A stretch of DNA of 64,000 nt from [Synechococcus] sp. NIES-970 (GTDB lineage: Bacteria > Cyanobacteriota > Cyanobacteriia > Cyanobacteriales > MRBY01). Positions 8,830 to 18,323 of the stretch are shown here, in pieces. The first letter of the stretch is position 1, and each line of letters begins with the position of its first letter. The notes beneath the pieces are model-generated. The model made no database searches, was not told the origin of the DNA, and was given only the letters and a program-made list of their open reading frames with translations. A program made the translations under genes and the position numbers. The stretch spans positions 310,001 through 374,000 of the forward strand of contig AP017959.1 of the NCBI GenBank assembly GCA_002356215.1. Direction: 5' to 3'.

Positions 8830-10197
8830 TTATTCTGCTTGGGTTTCAGGAAGCTGAGCCGCGACAATTCCCACCATTAACCACCACAGGGTACTAATTT
8901 GGGGACGATACCAGACAGTATCAAACAAACCCTGAACCAGAAGTCCAGCCATCGCGGCGATCGCCCCCACTAACCACAGTCCTTCTATTTTACGCTCTAG
9001 ACGAAATTGTTGAAGGCTTTGTAAAGCTTGGCTAAAGGTATTCAGCAGTAACCAACAAAAAGCGGTTAAGCCCACGAGACCGACCTCCACGGCTGTCTCT
9101 AGGAAAATTGAATAGGCGCTGAGGGCAGAGAAGCGACTTTCCATGTATTGGGGGTAGATCGCGTTAAAGGCATTGTTACCGGGGCCAATACCAAGAAAGG
9201 GGCGATCGCCAATCATCCGCAGCACTGCGAACCAAACATTAATCCGGAAATTATTACTGCTGTCGCCGCGCCAAGAAAAAATACTCAACAAACGTAGACG
9301 AATGCTATCGACCCCAAGGATCGCAATGAGGATCAGGGCACCCCCAACCCCAAAACATATGGGGAGGAGCCATTTGCGCCAAAAGGGACTGAGGCGATCG
9401 CCATACCAGGCATACAGCATCAGGCCGCCCACAATGAGGAGGGCCAACATCGCCAACCAGCCGCCGCGACTGCCGGTCCAAAATAGACAAGCGCTATTGG
9501 CAGTGAGCGTCACCCCAGCAAGGAGCTTCTGCATTTTGGTCTGCCAAATCAAGATCGCGACCCCACTAAAGGCGATCGCCCCCACGAGATAGCCCGCCAA
9601 CAAATTCGGATTACCCAGGTAGCTATACACCCTGGTGTCATTGGCAAACTCCGAGAGGGGGTCATTCCAAGTGGCGAGGGGTTCGACACCAAAGAAATAT
9701 TGCCGAATGCCGTAGCCGCTGACCACTAGGGAAACCATCAAATACACCCAGATCACTGCCCCGAGAATTTTGGGCGATCGCAGTACCCGGGCACAAAAAG
9801 CAAAAAAGATCAGGTAGAGACAAAGTTGAATTAACCCAGATAGGGCTGCCCCCTTCACCGGGGATAAGGCGGTGGCGATCGTGGCGATCCCCCCATAGAG
9901 AGCAACGAGGAGGTGGATTCCGGTTAACCGTCCGGCGGGCAGATCAGAAATACTCACTAAAGCCCAATAGCCGCCACAGGCCACCAGTAAAAAGCCAATG
10001 AAGACCGTGGAAACAAAGGGAGCCGCTACCAACAAAATGCATAGGAGGATGGCCCCCAGGGGTTCTGCCCACTGCAAAAGCCAACTGCTACCGCGCCAGC
10101 CCTGCAATAGTCCAAAAATGCGGTAACTGTAGCTGGCCCGCAACCAAGATTCAAAGGGAAAACGCAGAAAGAGAATCTGCTGCCACACTGCCGCCAT
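8830..10197 (-). CDS. ictB: IctB-family membrane protein (O-antigen ligase-like, putative bicarbonate transporter)
   Basis: About 455 residues from the ATG at 10197; a GTG two codons earlier is possible. There are ten or more hydrophobic helices, with the large polar loop between them containing YLGNPNLLAGYL and the Wzy/ligase-like block (FRINVWFAVLRMIGDRPFLG, GPGNNAFNAIYP). These match IctB, first reported as promoting inorganic carbon accumulation in Synechococcus. The domain itself belongs to the O-antigen ligase/polymerase superfamily, and direct bicarbonate transport by IctB has been questioned. No neighbouring carbon-concentrating genes are present. Confidence 0.8.
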   Translation of the reverse strand: MAAVWQQILFLRFPFESWLRASYSYRIFGLLQGWRGSSWLLQWAEPLGAILLCILLVAAPFVSTVFIGFLLVACGGYWALVSISDLPAGRLTGIHLLVALYGGIATIATALSPVKGAALSGLIQLCLYLIFFAFCARVLRSPKILGAVIWVYLMVSLVVSGYGIRQYFFGVEPLATWNDPLSEFANDTRVYSYLGNPNLLAGYLVGAIAFSGVAILIWQTKMQKLLAGVTLTANSACLFWTGSRGGWLAMLALLIVGGLMLYAWYGDRLSPFWRKWLLPICFGVGGALILIAILGVDSIRLRLLSIFSWRGDSSNNFRINVWFAVLRMIGDRPFLGIGPGNNAFNAIYPQYMESRFSALSAYSIFLETAVEVGLVGLTAFCWLLLNTFSQALQSLQQFRLERKIEGLWLVGAIAAMAGLLVQGLFDTVWYRPQISTLWWLMVGIVAAQLPETQAE

Positions 10198-10243
10198 AAA
10201 CACCTCACCTCAGTATTTTGTAATGGTTCATTGTAGAGGAGAT

Positions 10244-11317
10244 CTAATCTTCGTCCCCACACAACTCGTCAACGGATTGTTTTTCGTAGAGATCCTTTAA
10301 GTTCTGCTGCTGTTCCCGCCGGGAGGTACGGCGATATTTTTTTGTAGCGAGTTTGGGTTCATGGGTTTTTTTGCCCGCTGCGGTGATTTTAATCTTCAAT
10401 TGTGTTTCACTGTCTCCCTGTTGTTGTTGGGCTTCTTTGTAGGCGATCGCCTCTTCTAAACATTTTTTGTAGATTTCATAGCGCTCCCAATCCCGGCCCA
10501 CGGCGCAATGGGGCTCCTGGAGATGGAGGCAGTCCTTAAACTGACAGTGGTTGTCCCGCAAGAAAGCACGGATTTCGGGGAAACAGCGGGGCAAATCCTG
10601 GGGCAAAATTGACCAATCCGGCTGGTTAAACCCAGGGCTATCGGCCAGCAGTCCCCCCTGGGGCAAGGGGAACAGCTCCACATGGCGCGTGGTGTGGCGT
10701 CCCCGCTGCAACTTGCCGGACACCTCCCCTACCCGCAAGCTCGCTTCAGGAATCAGGCGGTTAATCAGACTCGATTTGCCCACCCCGGACGGCCCCGCCA
10801 CCACGGTGATTTTGTCTTTTAACTGGGCTTCGAGGTGATCGATGCCTTGGTCCTGCTGAACGCTAAAAAACACGGCGGCATAGCCCCACTGCCGTAGGCG
10901 ATCGCCCCAGGCTTGTCGGGCTGCAGTCGAGAGTAAATCCTGTTTATTCAAGCCCAACAGGAGCGGTAAGCCGGTGGATTCGGCTTTAATCAAAAAGCGG
11001 CTCAGTTGCCAGGGGTCAAGGGCGGGTTCAGCCAGGGCAAACACTAAAAGCAACTGATCGGCGTTCGCCACCGGGGGGCGGTCTAGTTCTGTTTGCCTGG
11101 GTAGGACCTGGGCGATCGCCCCGCGCCGGTCTTGAAAGCCAGGCTCTTCAACAATGACCCTATCTCCCACCATCACCCGCTGGCCAATTTTCTTGAGGCG
11201 GGTGCGGCGGGTACAGAGCAACTGTCCCAGTTCAGCCTGGAGTTGTACCTGATAAAAATTTGCTTGGACTGCAGTCACAGTCCCCTCTAAAGGATGGGGG
11301 AGGGGTTGCCCATTCAT
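10244..11317 (-). CDS. rsgA: RsgA (YjeQ), 30S ribosome-assembly GTPase
   Basis: About 357 residues from the ATG at 11317, which overlaps the tusA stop as ATGA; the longer in-frame codon at 11338 is less likely. Layout: N-terminal OB fold (about 10-75), circularly permuted GTPase with G4 (GLNKQDLL) before G1 (GPSGVGKSSLIN) and G3 (DSPGF), then a zinc-binding segment (CQFKDCLH and nearby Cys/His). The C-terminus carries a long Lys/Gln-rich tail not needed for the family core. RsgA checks late maturation of the small subunit. Third gene of a dnaJ-tusA-rsgA set joined by 4-bp overlaps. Confidence 0.92.
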   Translation of the reverse strand: MNGQPLPHPLEGTVTAVQANFYQVQLQAELGQLLCTRRTRLKKIGQRVMVGDRVIVEEPGFQDRRGAIAQVLPRQTELDRPPVANADQLLLVFALAEPALDPWQLSRFLIKAESTGLPLLLGLNKQDLLSTAARQAWGDRLRQWGYAAVFFSVQQDQGIDHLEAQLKDKITVVAGPSGVGKSSLINRLIPEASLRVGEVSGKLQRGRHTTRHVELFPLPQGGLLADSPGFNQPDWSILPQDLPRCFPEIRAFLRDNHCQFKDCLHLQEPHCAVGRDWERYEIYKKCLEEAIAYKEAQQQQGDSETQLKIKITAAGKKTHEPKLATKKYRRTSRREQQQNLKDLYEKQSVDELCGDED

Positions 11318-11568
11318 GATGCCGGACGACGCACCCACAGCGCATAATGGCCTTCCGGTTGGGCGATCGCCTGTTCAATGCAATAACCTTCCATCGTTAA
11401 GCTGTCGGGTACCTGCTCCATCGGTTCCCCCGCATCGAGCCACACTTCCAGGAGGGCATTGGGGGCCATTTTTTTGAGCTGCAATTTTGTCCGCACGAAA
11501 TTGATCGGACAGGGTGTTCCCCGCAGATCCAACTGTGCATCTGCCTGTAATGGTTGTGAATCGCTCAT
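11314..11568 (-). CDS. TusA/SirA-family sulfur carrier protein
   Basis: 84 residues, typical length. The core motif [15 protein letters not shown] holds the active-site Cys (about residue 20) that carries persulfide sulfur; the family usually reads CPxP, here CPIN. In E. coli TusA delivers sulfur for tRNA 2-thiouridine. In cyanobacteria the partner is unclear. It begins in the stop codon of dnaJ and ends in the start codon of rsgA, so the three are translationally coupled; tRNA/ribosome function would fit rsgA, but this is inference. Confidence 0.85.
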   Translation of the reverse strand: MSDSQPLQADAQLDLRGTPCPINFVRTKLQLKKMAPNALLEVWLDAGEPMEQVPDSLTMEGYCIEQAIAQPEGHYALWVRRPAS

Positions 11569-12704
11569 TTGTTATGGAATAAATTCCCCAATAAACCTTC
11601 AAAGCCGCCCTTACTGTGCTCTGTGCCTTTCAACTTAGCCAACTGGTGCAGTAGGTCTTTCTCTTCGCGGCTGACCTTCGTGGGAATGACAACTTTGACC
11701 GTGATCAAATGATCACCACGGCTGACGGGGTTCCCCAACTTCGGCACACCCTTCCCTTCTAGGGTCAGCACCTTATTGGGCTGTAGACCAGCTGGAATGG
11801 TCAGCTCTTCTGTGCCATCGACGGTCTTTACTTTCACCGTATCCCCAAGGATCGCCTGGAGGTAACTGATTTCAATTTCCGAGAGAATGTTAATTCCTTC
11901 GCGGCGAAATTCTTTGTCGCTGCTCACCGCAAGATACACATAGAGATCACCAGGAGGGCCACCTTTAACCCCTGCATCCCCTTCCCGGGAAACCCTAAGC
12001 CTGGTACCACTATCTACCCCAGCAGGAATAGTGATTTTTAGCTTTTTCGTTTCTTGCTTGCGGCCTGCACCGCCACAGGATTCACACTTATCGGCAATAA
12101 CTTGCCCTTCACCGTTACAGGTGGGGCAGACAGAAACCTGGGCAAAGCTCCCAAAAGGCGTCCGGGTTGCCCGGCGCACCTGGCCTGTGCCGCCGCAGGT
12201 GCCACAGGTATTGGCAGAAGTTCCAGCTTTAGCGCCAGATCCAGAGCAGACCTTACAGGTTTCTAGATGGGGAATACGAATTTCTTTTTCGCCCCCAAAA
12301 ATCGCTTCTTTAAAATCAAGCTTGAGGTCGAGGCGCAGATCATCTCCCCGCGCCGGCCCACTGCGACGGCGGCCACCGCCACCAGGGGCTCCGGTTCCCA
12401 TGCCCCCAAAGCCGCTAAAAATCGTTTCAAAAATATCGGCAAAACCGCCCATGTCACCATATTCAGCACCGGCGGCACCGGCCCCAGAAACGCCAGCTTC
12501 GCCAAAGCGGTCATACCGGGCCCTGGTTTCTGGTTCGGATAGGACTTCGTAGGCGCGGTTAATTTCTTTGAATTTTTCTTCAGCCCCCGGATCCTTATTA
12601 ACATCGGGGTGATACTGACGCGCTAGACGACGATAAGCCCGCTTGAGTTCATCCTTCCCGCAATCACGGGAGACACCAAGAATTTCGTAATAGTCGCCTG
12701 CCAT
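11565..12704 (-). CDS. dnaJ: DnaJ, type I J-domain co-chaperone
   Basis: 379 residues. J domain (1-70) with the HPD signature ([10 protein letters not shown]), a Gly/Phe-rich linker (about 75-115), four zinc-binding CxxCxGxG repeats (about 140-215: [36 protein letters not shown]) and the two C-terminal substrate-binding barrels. It stimulates DnaK ATPase and hands over unfolded clients. First gene of the dnaJ-tusA-rsgA operon. grpE and a dnaK lie 40 kb away on the other strand, so the chaperone set is split in this genome region. No CIRCE repeat was seen upstream. Confidence 0.93.
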   Translation of the reverse strand: MAGDYYEILGVSRDCGKDELKRAYRRLARQYHPDVNKDPGAEEKFKEINRAYEVLSEPETRARYDRFGEAGVSGAGAAGAEYGDMGGFADIFETIFSGFGGMGTGAPGGGGRRRSGPARGDDLRLDLKLDFKEAIFGGEKEIRIPHLETCKVCSGSGAKAGTSANTCGTCGGTGQVRRATRTPFGSFAQVSVCPTCNGEGQVIADKCESCGGAGRKQETKKLKITIPAGVDSGTRLRVSREGDAGVKGGPPGDLYVYLAVSSDKEFRREGINILSEIEISYLQAILGDTVKVKTVDGTEELTIPAGLQPNKVLTLEGKGVPKLGNPVSRGDHLITVKVVIPTKVSREEKDLLHQLAKLKGTEHSKGGFEGLLGNLFHNK

Positions 12705-12853
12705 AAGTTCTTTTTACTAACGAGCACAATCCAGCCTTCACTAATCTTAACTTGAACTGGGAAAAGCTGAAAAGTGTGATCTGGAATCGATCGCCTGGGT
12801 GGGGAAGATCACAACTGGGGGATAATCTACCTACTACCTTTTCATTGGATGCA

Positions 12854-14197
12854 ATGTCTTCAGCCCGTCAACTCGCTTTTCTCGCCCTCCGGCAAATCAT
12901 GTACCACAATGCCTATACCGATGTGGCCCTCGACCGGGTGCTCCACAAAAGTAACTTGGCGGGGAGCGATCGCGCGCTGGTGGCGGAGCTGGTTTACGGG
13001 ACGGTGCGTCGCCAAAAGACTCTCGATGCCTTGATCAATCAACTAGGGAAAAAGCCCATCGAGCAACAACCGCCTGATTTGCGGGTGTTGCTGCAATTAG
13101 GCCTATACCAACTGCGCTATCTGGATCAAATTCCCCCCTCGGCGGCGGTCAATACCAGCGTTGAAATTGCGAAGACCAATAAACTGGGCCAATTGGCAGG
13201 GGTAGTCAATGGCTGTTTGCGCGCCTATCTGCGGCAACAGGAACAGCAGGGCGATCCCTTGCAGTTCCCTGAAAATGAAGTCGATCGCCTGGCCCTGACC
13301 TACAGTTTTCCGGAATGGCTCATCGCCCAGTGGTTGGAACAATTTGGGGTGGCGGAAACGGCCCAGCTCTGCCAATGGTTTAACCAACCGGCCCAACTAG
13401 ATCTGCGGGTGAATCCCCTACGGGCCAATGTAGGGACAGTACAAAAGGTGCTCACGGATGCCGGGATAAAAGTGGAGGCGATCGCCCAGATTCCCAATGC
13501 CCTGCGCCTGGTGGAAAAACGGGGTTTGATTCAGGAGTTACCTGGCTACCGAGAAGGCTGGTGGACGATTCAAGATGCCAGTGCCCAGTTGGTGACCCAT
13601 CTGCTGGATCCGCAACCGGGGGAAGTGATTATCGATGCCTGCGCTGCCCCCGGTGGTAAGACCACCCACATCGCCGAGAAAATGCAAGACCAAGGGACCA
13701 TTTGGGCCTGTGATAAATACCAGGCCCGGATTAACAAAGTCGAGCAAAATGCCCGCCGTCTAAAGCTGTCGATGATCCGTACCCTCATGGGGGACAGTCG
13801 CAGCTATTCGCAGTTTCGCAATATGGCAGACCGGGTTTTGTTAGATGTGCCCTGCTCCGGCCTGGGAACCCTCCACAAGCGCCCCGATATCCGTTGGCAA
13901 CAGAGTCCTGCAAAAATTGCGGAACTGACGACGCTCCAAGGGGAACTGCTGGCCACGGGGTCCACCTGGGTGAAACCGGGGGGCTATCTGGTCTATGCCA
14001 CGTGCACGCTGAATCCAGCAGAAAACGAGGCGATCGCCCAACAGTTTCTTGGGACTCACCCAGATTGGCACATTGTCCCCCCAGCAGAAGATTCCCCGGT
14101 CTTTCCCTACAGTCAACCAGGGGGTTGGCTCCAGGTTGTGCCCCACCGCCACCAGATGGATGGCTTTTTTATGGTGAAACTCCAACGGCAGGGTTAG
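12854..14197 (+). CDS. rsmB: RsmB, 16S rRNA cytosine-967 C5-methyltransferase
   Basis: About 447 residues from the ATG at 12854 (MSSARQLAFLALRQI), which matches the family N-terminus; a frame starting at 12752 adds a non-conserved leader. An N-terminal NusB-like RNA-binding domain (to about 140) precedes the SAM-methyltransferase domain with DACAAPGGKTTHIAE (motif I) and the two cysteines of the m5C mechanism: DVPCSGLGT and VYATCTLNPAENE. It modifies 16S rRNA at position 967 (E. coli numbering). It diverges from dnaJ, with about 150 bp between starts. Confidence 0.9.
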   Translation: MSSARQLAFLALRQIMYHNAYTDVALDRVLHKSNLAGSDRALVAELVYGTVRRQKTLDALINQLGKKPIEQQPPDLRVLLQLGLYQLRYLDQIPPSAAVNTSVEIAKTNKLGQLAGVVNGCLRAYLRQQEQQGDPLQFPENEVDRLALTYSFPEWLIAQWLEQFGVAETAQLCQWFNQPAQLDLRVNPLRANVGTVQKVLTDAGIKVEAIAQIPNALRLVEKRGLIQELPGYREGWWTIQDASAQLVTHLLDPQPGEVIIDACAAPGGKTTHIAEKMQDQGTIWACDKYQARINKVEQNARRLKLSMIRTLMGDSRSYSQFRNMADRVLLDVPCSGLGTLHKRPDIRWQQSPAKIAELTTLQGELLATGSTWVKPGGYLVYATCTLNPAENEAIAQQFLGTHPDWHIVPPAEDSPVFPYSQPGGWLQVVPHRHQMDGFFMVKLQRQG

Positions 14198-14316
14198 GAC
14201 CATGTGCGCCTCTAAAAAAAAGTTAAGGGGGCATCGGTTCATTCGTCAGAACCAACACCCCCTAAATCTCCCTTTGCAGGTGAAGAATGAGAACTTTTTA
14301 TGGCGATCAAAAAAAC

Positions 14317-14796
14317 TTAGAAAGAAAGACCGAGGTTAACCCCCAGGGCCGCATGGACCAACAGGAGCGCGATCGCCGTCGACCCCACATAGGCATGGAC
14401 TGTGCGGAGGGACTCTTTGCCCAGGAACTTGGTGATTGACAATGCACCATTGGCCATTAAAAGGACGATCGCAATCGTCCCAGTCCAGAAATGGGGACTC
14501 TCAAAAATCGGCTGCCCTTGCATCACCAGCGATAGCACACCCCCTGTCCAGCCGAGGCTGATAAAGGTGGTCAACCAGAGGGCCGCTTTCCGGTGCCAGT
14601 AAGCATTTTCGTTCTTGGCCTCAACATCGTCGGTGCGGCGAATTTGCCAGCCTTTAATCGCTGCCGAGCTGCCCACCGCGATAATCACAATGCTCATAAA
14701 GAAGGGGTGTCCCCAGTGGGTGACAACAGCCGGGATCGGCAGGGTGTTGAACCAATCGGCGATCGGCTCTAGGTAAGGACGAATGAATTCACCCAT
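14317..14796 (-). CDS. DUF4079 membrane protein
   Basis: 159 residues with four hydrophobic helices (about 25-48, 71-90, 103-121, 135-156). Conserved His residues (THWGHP, AYWHRKAA, TVHAYVGS, LVHAALG) resemble cytochrome b561-type or ferric-reductase-like membrane proteins, so haem binding is possible. DUF4079 is common in cyanobacteria and chloroplasts and has no proven function. It stands between convergent rsmB and the DUF3120 gene. ATG start. Confidence 0.75.
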   Translation of the reverse strand: MGEFIRPYLEPIADWFNTLPIPAVVTHWGHPFFMSIVIIAVGSSAAIKGWQIRRTDDVEAKNENAYWHRKAALWLTTFISLGWTGGVLSLVMQGQPIFESPHFWTGTIAIVLLMANGALSITKFLGKESLRTVHAYVGSTAIALLLVHAALGVNLGLSF

Positions 14797-14902
14797 GGTT
14801 TTATCTAAAAAATTTTCTAAAATGTTTGCGTTCTCTATCTTAGGGGATTAACCTCTAGACCTCTCGCACCGATTGTCACTTTGCGATCGCCCCTGGTTGA
14901 AA

Positions 14903-15604
14903 TCAAGCAAAACAGGCCGCGACCCAAAATAAACCATCCACAAGGAGCGTGCTGACCACCGCTCCGGCAAAGCTCCAAGCGGGAATGGTTCGCTGATGAA
15001 AAGCCCACCAACTGATCGCAATCAACAAATTCACCAAAACCACCGCCCAACTTAAGCCCCAAAAGGTCTGCATTTGGGCCAATGCTGCCTGGAAGATCGG
15101 CATCACAAAATCCGGCTCGGCATACATCAACTGCCGCCAGTAGGGAATCAAATCCGTCAGGTAGAAATAAATATCGGTGATCGCCGTCCCCAGGAGGGAA
15201 CCGAGATAAAACAGATGACCGACTAAACCGCGCCTTTGCCACAGACCCCAGAGGGCAAAGGGCAGGCCGATCGCCTCCACGGGCAGATGCAAGAAAGGTT
15301 CATAGCGCAGCCAGCCCCAGTAAATGGCCCCCGCCAACCAACTCCAACTAAACCCCCAAAGCAGATCACCCCAAATTTCTGTACTCTCTTGTTGGCGCAG
15401 ACGGTAGGCGATCGCCACCCAAACCAGTGTGAAAGCCAAACTAACCCAGGGGGCTGTTCTCACTAGGGGCGCTTGAAAAAAAACAGGCACCGAAACAAGG
15501 AAGCCGGAGGCCAGACAAACTAAAAGGGGCAGATTACGGCGGAGGTCCTGCTGTCGCTTGAGAACATACACTGCACCGACGGAGAAAAGGGGATGGTTCA
15601 GCAA
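14903..15604 (-). CDS. DUF3120 integral membrane protein
   Basis: 233 residues, about seven hydrophobic helices. The stretch FLVSVPVFFQAPLVRTAPW and the DLIPYWRQLMYAEPD loop are typical of DUF3120, a family limited to cyanobacteria and plastids with unknown function. The frame opens with TTG at 15604; a GTG at 15571 (followed by YVLKRQQDL) is an alternative, and no ATG lies near the start, so the true N-terminus is uncertain. It is co-oriented with the DUF4079 gene about 100 bp downstream. Confidence 0.7.
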   Translation of the reverse strand: MLNHPLFSVGAVYVLKRQQDLRRNLPLLVCLASGFLVSVPVFFQAPLVRTAPWVSLAFTLVWVAIAYRLRQQESTEIWGDLLWGFSWSWLAGAIYWGWLRYEPFLHLPVEAIGLPFALWGLWQRRGLVGHLFYLGSLLGTAITDIYFYLTDLIPYWRQLMYAEPDFVMPIFQAALAQMQTFWGLSWAVVLVNLLIAISWWAFHQRTIPAWSFAGAVVSTLLVDGLFWVAACFA

Positions 15605-15870
15605 AACAAAGGGGGTTTAAATAATAAGTTGTAAATATTTATGAATGAATTTTAACTGATGACCCCCAGTTTTCTCAGAAATCCGCTCAAAATTTTGCCA
15701 TTTATCCCTAGCATCGCCCCTGTTTAGGTTCCTGAGAAAGCAGTCGAGGTGGTGGTAGTTCCGTCAGCCTGGGCCAAGGAAATTAAAGGGATGAGGCAAA
15801 AAGGTAGTCAAGGTGAACTGGATTGATTAGAGTGGTTTAGGCAAATCTCACCCAAGCATCAACAACATCA
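15605..15870. other. 266-bp divergent intergenic region
   Basis: Between the DUF3120 gene (minus) and uppP (plus). It should carry both promoters. I see A+T-rich sequence near the DUF3120 end and no HIP1, tRNA, hairpin terminator or riboswitch core that I can recognise. Confidence 0.4.
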
Positions 15871-16836
15871 ATGCTCAAGAAAAAGCAACAGCAGCAATGG
15901 TTTGAGTTCGGCATCCTCGTACTCCTCGGTCTCTCTGTTTCTCTCGTGGTCGGTCTTTGGAATTTCCGACTCCATGCCGCTGTGCCCAGTGAGCCCGAGG
16001 CGATCGCCTCCCCAGCTTTTAATTGGTTCCAGGGAATTATCTTGGGCCTCATCCAAGGTTTGACCGAATTTATCCCGATCAGCAGCAGTGCTCACCTCAA
16101 GGTGATTCCCGTTGCCTTGGGCTGGCCAGATCCAGGGATTACCCTCACGGCCGTGATCCAACTAGGTAGTATGGTTGCCGTGTTCAGTTACTTCTGGCAA
16201 GACTTGCAACAGGTCTGCGGCGGGGCTTGGCAAGCCTGGCAAACAAAAGACTGGCAGAAGCAAGAATGGCGAATGTTTGGTGGCATTTTTTTAGGAACCT
16301 TGCCGATTATTATTGTCGGCCTTGGTCTCAAGCTATTTATGCCCGGTTATGACGAATCGAATTTTCGGGGGCTCACGATGATTGCGATCGCCTCCATCGG
16401 CATGTCTGTTCTGCTGGCCCTGGCAGAACGGCTAACCCAGCACCAACGCTCCCTGGCACAACTGAAATTAAAAGATGGCATTTTGATGGGACTGGCCCAA
16501 GCTCTGGCAGTGATTCCTGGGGTATCCCGGTCTGGTTCGACGATTACGGCGGGGCTTTTTCTCGGTTTAGATCGCCCAACGGCAGCCCGTTTTTCCTTTC
16601 TACTAGGGATCCCCGCCATTACCATTGCGGGTTTAGTAGAGCTTGTCGAACTGTTTCAAACCGGTTTAGCGACAGTTCCCCCCCTGACCTTAGTCACCAG
16701 CCTGGTTTCCTCTACTGTTTTTTCTTACCTGTCGATCGCCTGGCTGATTCAATATCTGCAAAAGCACCAAACTTGGATTTTCGTCTGGTACCGATTGGGG
16801 TTTGGTATGATCATCTTGGCATTTACCCTGCTTTAA
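15871..16836 (+). CDS. uppP: UppP (BacA), undecaprenyl-diphosphatase
   Basis: 321 residues, longer than the usual 265-280 because of an extra N-terminal helix (about 10-30) before the conserved core. Family motifs: GLIQGLTEFIPISSSAHL (with the catalytic Glu and the SSSAH block) and PGVSRSGSTITAGLFLGL. Eight or so further helices. The enzyme removes a phosphate from undecaprenyl diphosphate to recycle the lipid carrier for peptidoglycan and surface polysaccharides, acting at the plasma membrane. The next gene begins three bases after the stop codon, so the two form an operon. Confidence 0.92.
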   Translation: MLKKKQQQQWFEFGILVLLGLSVSLVVGLWNFRLHAAVPSEPEAIASPAFNWFQGIILGLIQGLTEFIPISSSAHLKVIPVALGWPDPGITLTAVIQLGSMVAVFSYFWQDLQQVCGGAWQAWQTKDWQKQEWRMFGGIFLGTLPIIIVGLGLKLFMPGYDESNFRGLTMIAIASIGMSVLLALAERLTQHQRSLAQLKLKDGILMGLAQALAVIPGVSRSGSTITAGLFLGLDRPTAARFSFLLGIPAITIAGLVELVELFQTGLATVPPLTLVTSLVSSTVFSYLSIAWLIQYLQKHQTWIFVWYRLGFGMIILAFTLL

Positions 16837-16839
16837 CCC

Positions 16840-18201
16840 ATGAGTGCCTCCACCATCAAGCCCGCCCAGATTTATCGCGTTGTCCCCGACTCCATTGCCG
16901 CTGAAATTGGGTTTGAGGCCGGAGATGCGATCGTCTCGATCAATGGCATGCAACCCCGGGATCTGATCGATTATCAGTTTCTCTGCGCCGATGAATATTT
17001 AGAGTTGGAAGTCCTCGATGCCAAGGGGCGATCGCACCAGATTGAAATCGAAAAAGACTATGACGAAGACCTGGGCCTCGAATTTGAAAATGCCCTGTTT
17101 GATGGTCTGATCCAATGCAATAATCGCTGCCCTTTTTGCTTTATTGACCAGCAGCCCCCCGGCAAACGCCAAAGCCTCTACCTCAAAGATGACGACTATC
17201 GCCTCAGTTTCCTCTATGGCAGCTATCTCACCCTGACGAATCTGCCCGAGCGGGAATGGCAGCGCATTAACCAAATGCGCCTTTCCCCTCTATTCGTCTC
17301 TGTCCATGCCACAGAACCAGATATCCGCCGTCAATTGCTCAAAAATGAGCGCGCCGGGGAAATTCTCAAGCAACTGCAATGGTTTGCAGATCATCGTTTA
17401 CAAATCCATGCCCAGGTGGTGGTTTGCCCAGGCATTAACGACGGTATTCATTTAGAACGGACCCTGCGGGACTTAGCCCAGTTCCATGAGGGGGATTTGC
17501 CAGCGGTGATTTCGGCAGCGGTGGTGCCGGTGGGCTTGACCCGGTTTCGCCCAAATTTGGCAGAACTGAGCCCCGTGAGTCAACCAAAAGCCCAGGAAGT
17601 AATTGCCCAGGTCACGGCCCTCCAACAGGAATTTCGTGAAAAATTTCAGACGAATTTTGCTTGGTTGGCCGATGAATGGTTTTTGATTGCCCGGGAAGAG
17701 TTGCCGCCGGAGTCCCATTATGAAGATTATCCCCAGTTGGGTAATGGAGTGGGTTCGATTCGCCAATTTATCCGTGATTTTCTCCAGACCGCCGATGAGA
17801 TTTTACCCAAAGCGATCGCCCAACCCCAGCACTTCACTTGGGTCGTGGGGAACGCCGTCGAAAAAGCCTTTGAACCCCTGGTGGCACGGTTAAACCAGGT
17901 GGAAAACCTCACCGTTACCCTCGCCGCTCTGAACAGTGACTACTGGGGCCAGGCAATCACTGTTACCGGCTTACTCACAGGCCAAGATTTGATTGATAAA
18001 TTAGCCGGGCGAGATTTCGAGGATGGGATTCTACTGCCCCGGGTCATGCTCAAACATGATGAAGCAAAATTTCTCGATGACAAAACCGTGGCCGAGGTGG
18101 CGATTGCCCTAGGCACTCCGATTTATCCCGTAGAAGATGTCCGTCACCTTATGGCCCGCTGTACACAAGCAGCGTCCCAAGAAATATTATCAAAAGGTTA
18201 A
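16840..18201 (+). CDS. PDZ/radical-SAM/DUF512 protein, cyanobacterial TIGR03279-type
   Basis: 453 residues. A PDZ-like N-terminal domain (1-75, VPDSIAAEIGFEAGDAIVSI) is followed by a radical-SAM-like cluster motif CNNRCPFCF (about 92-100), then a TIM-barrel-like middle part and a DUF512 C-terminal domain. The cysteines suggest a [4Fe-4S] cluster. The family is nearly universal in cyanobacteria and also occurs in clostridia; its reaction is unknown. The start is three bases after uppP, so co-translation is likely, though no functional link is obvious. Confidence 0.85.
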   Translation: MSASTIKPAQIYRVVPDSIAAEIGFEAGDAIVSINGMQPRDLIDYQFLCADEYLELEVLDAKGRSHQIEIEKDYDEDLGLEFENALFDGLIQCNNRCPFCFIDQQPPGKRQSLYLKDDDYRLSFLYGSYLTLTNLPEREWQRINQMRLSPLFVSVHATEPDIRRQLLKNERAGEILKQLQWFADHRLQIHAQVVVCPGINDGIHLERTLRDLAQFHEGDLPAVISAAVVPVGLTRFRPNLAELSPVSQPKAQEVIAQVTALQQEFREKFQTNFAWLADEWFLIAREELPPESHYEDYPQLGNGVGSIRQFIRDFLQTADEILPKAIAQPQHFTWVVGNAVEKAFEPLVARLNQVENLTVTLAALNSDYWGQAITVTGLLTGQDLIDKLAGRDFEDGILLPRVMLKHDEAKFLDDKTVAEVAIALGTPIYPVEDVRHLMARCTQAASQEILSKG

Positions 18202-18323
18202 GATTTGAAGACTTTTTGCTGATTTGGGCTAGTTTACTTCTCTAATAGAGAAAGAAGCCGATATCAGTCCGTCCAAGACAGTGCCTTCATGGACAGTTTT
18301 TCGATGTCCGGTTGAGATCAACG

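Noticed and set aside
12031-12552. 173-residue open frame opposite dnaJ
   Set aside because: Pro/Ser/Arg-rich composition, exact mirror of the Gly- and Cys-rich dnaJ codons; an antisense shadow.
15605-15870. possible cobalamin or other riboswitch before uppP
   Set aside because: The GGTGGTGG and AAAGGGATGAGG segments looked suggestive but no conserved B12-box, glutamine or SAM core is present.
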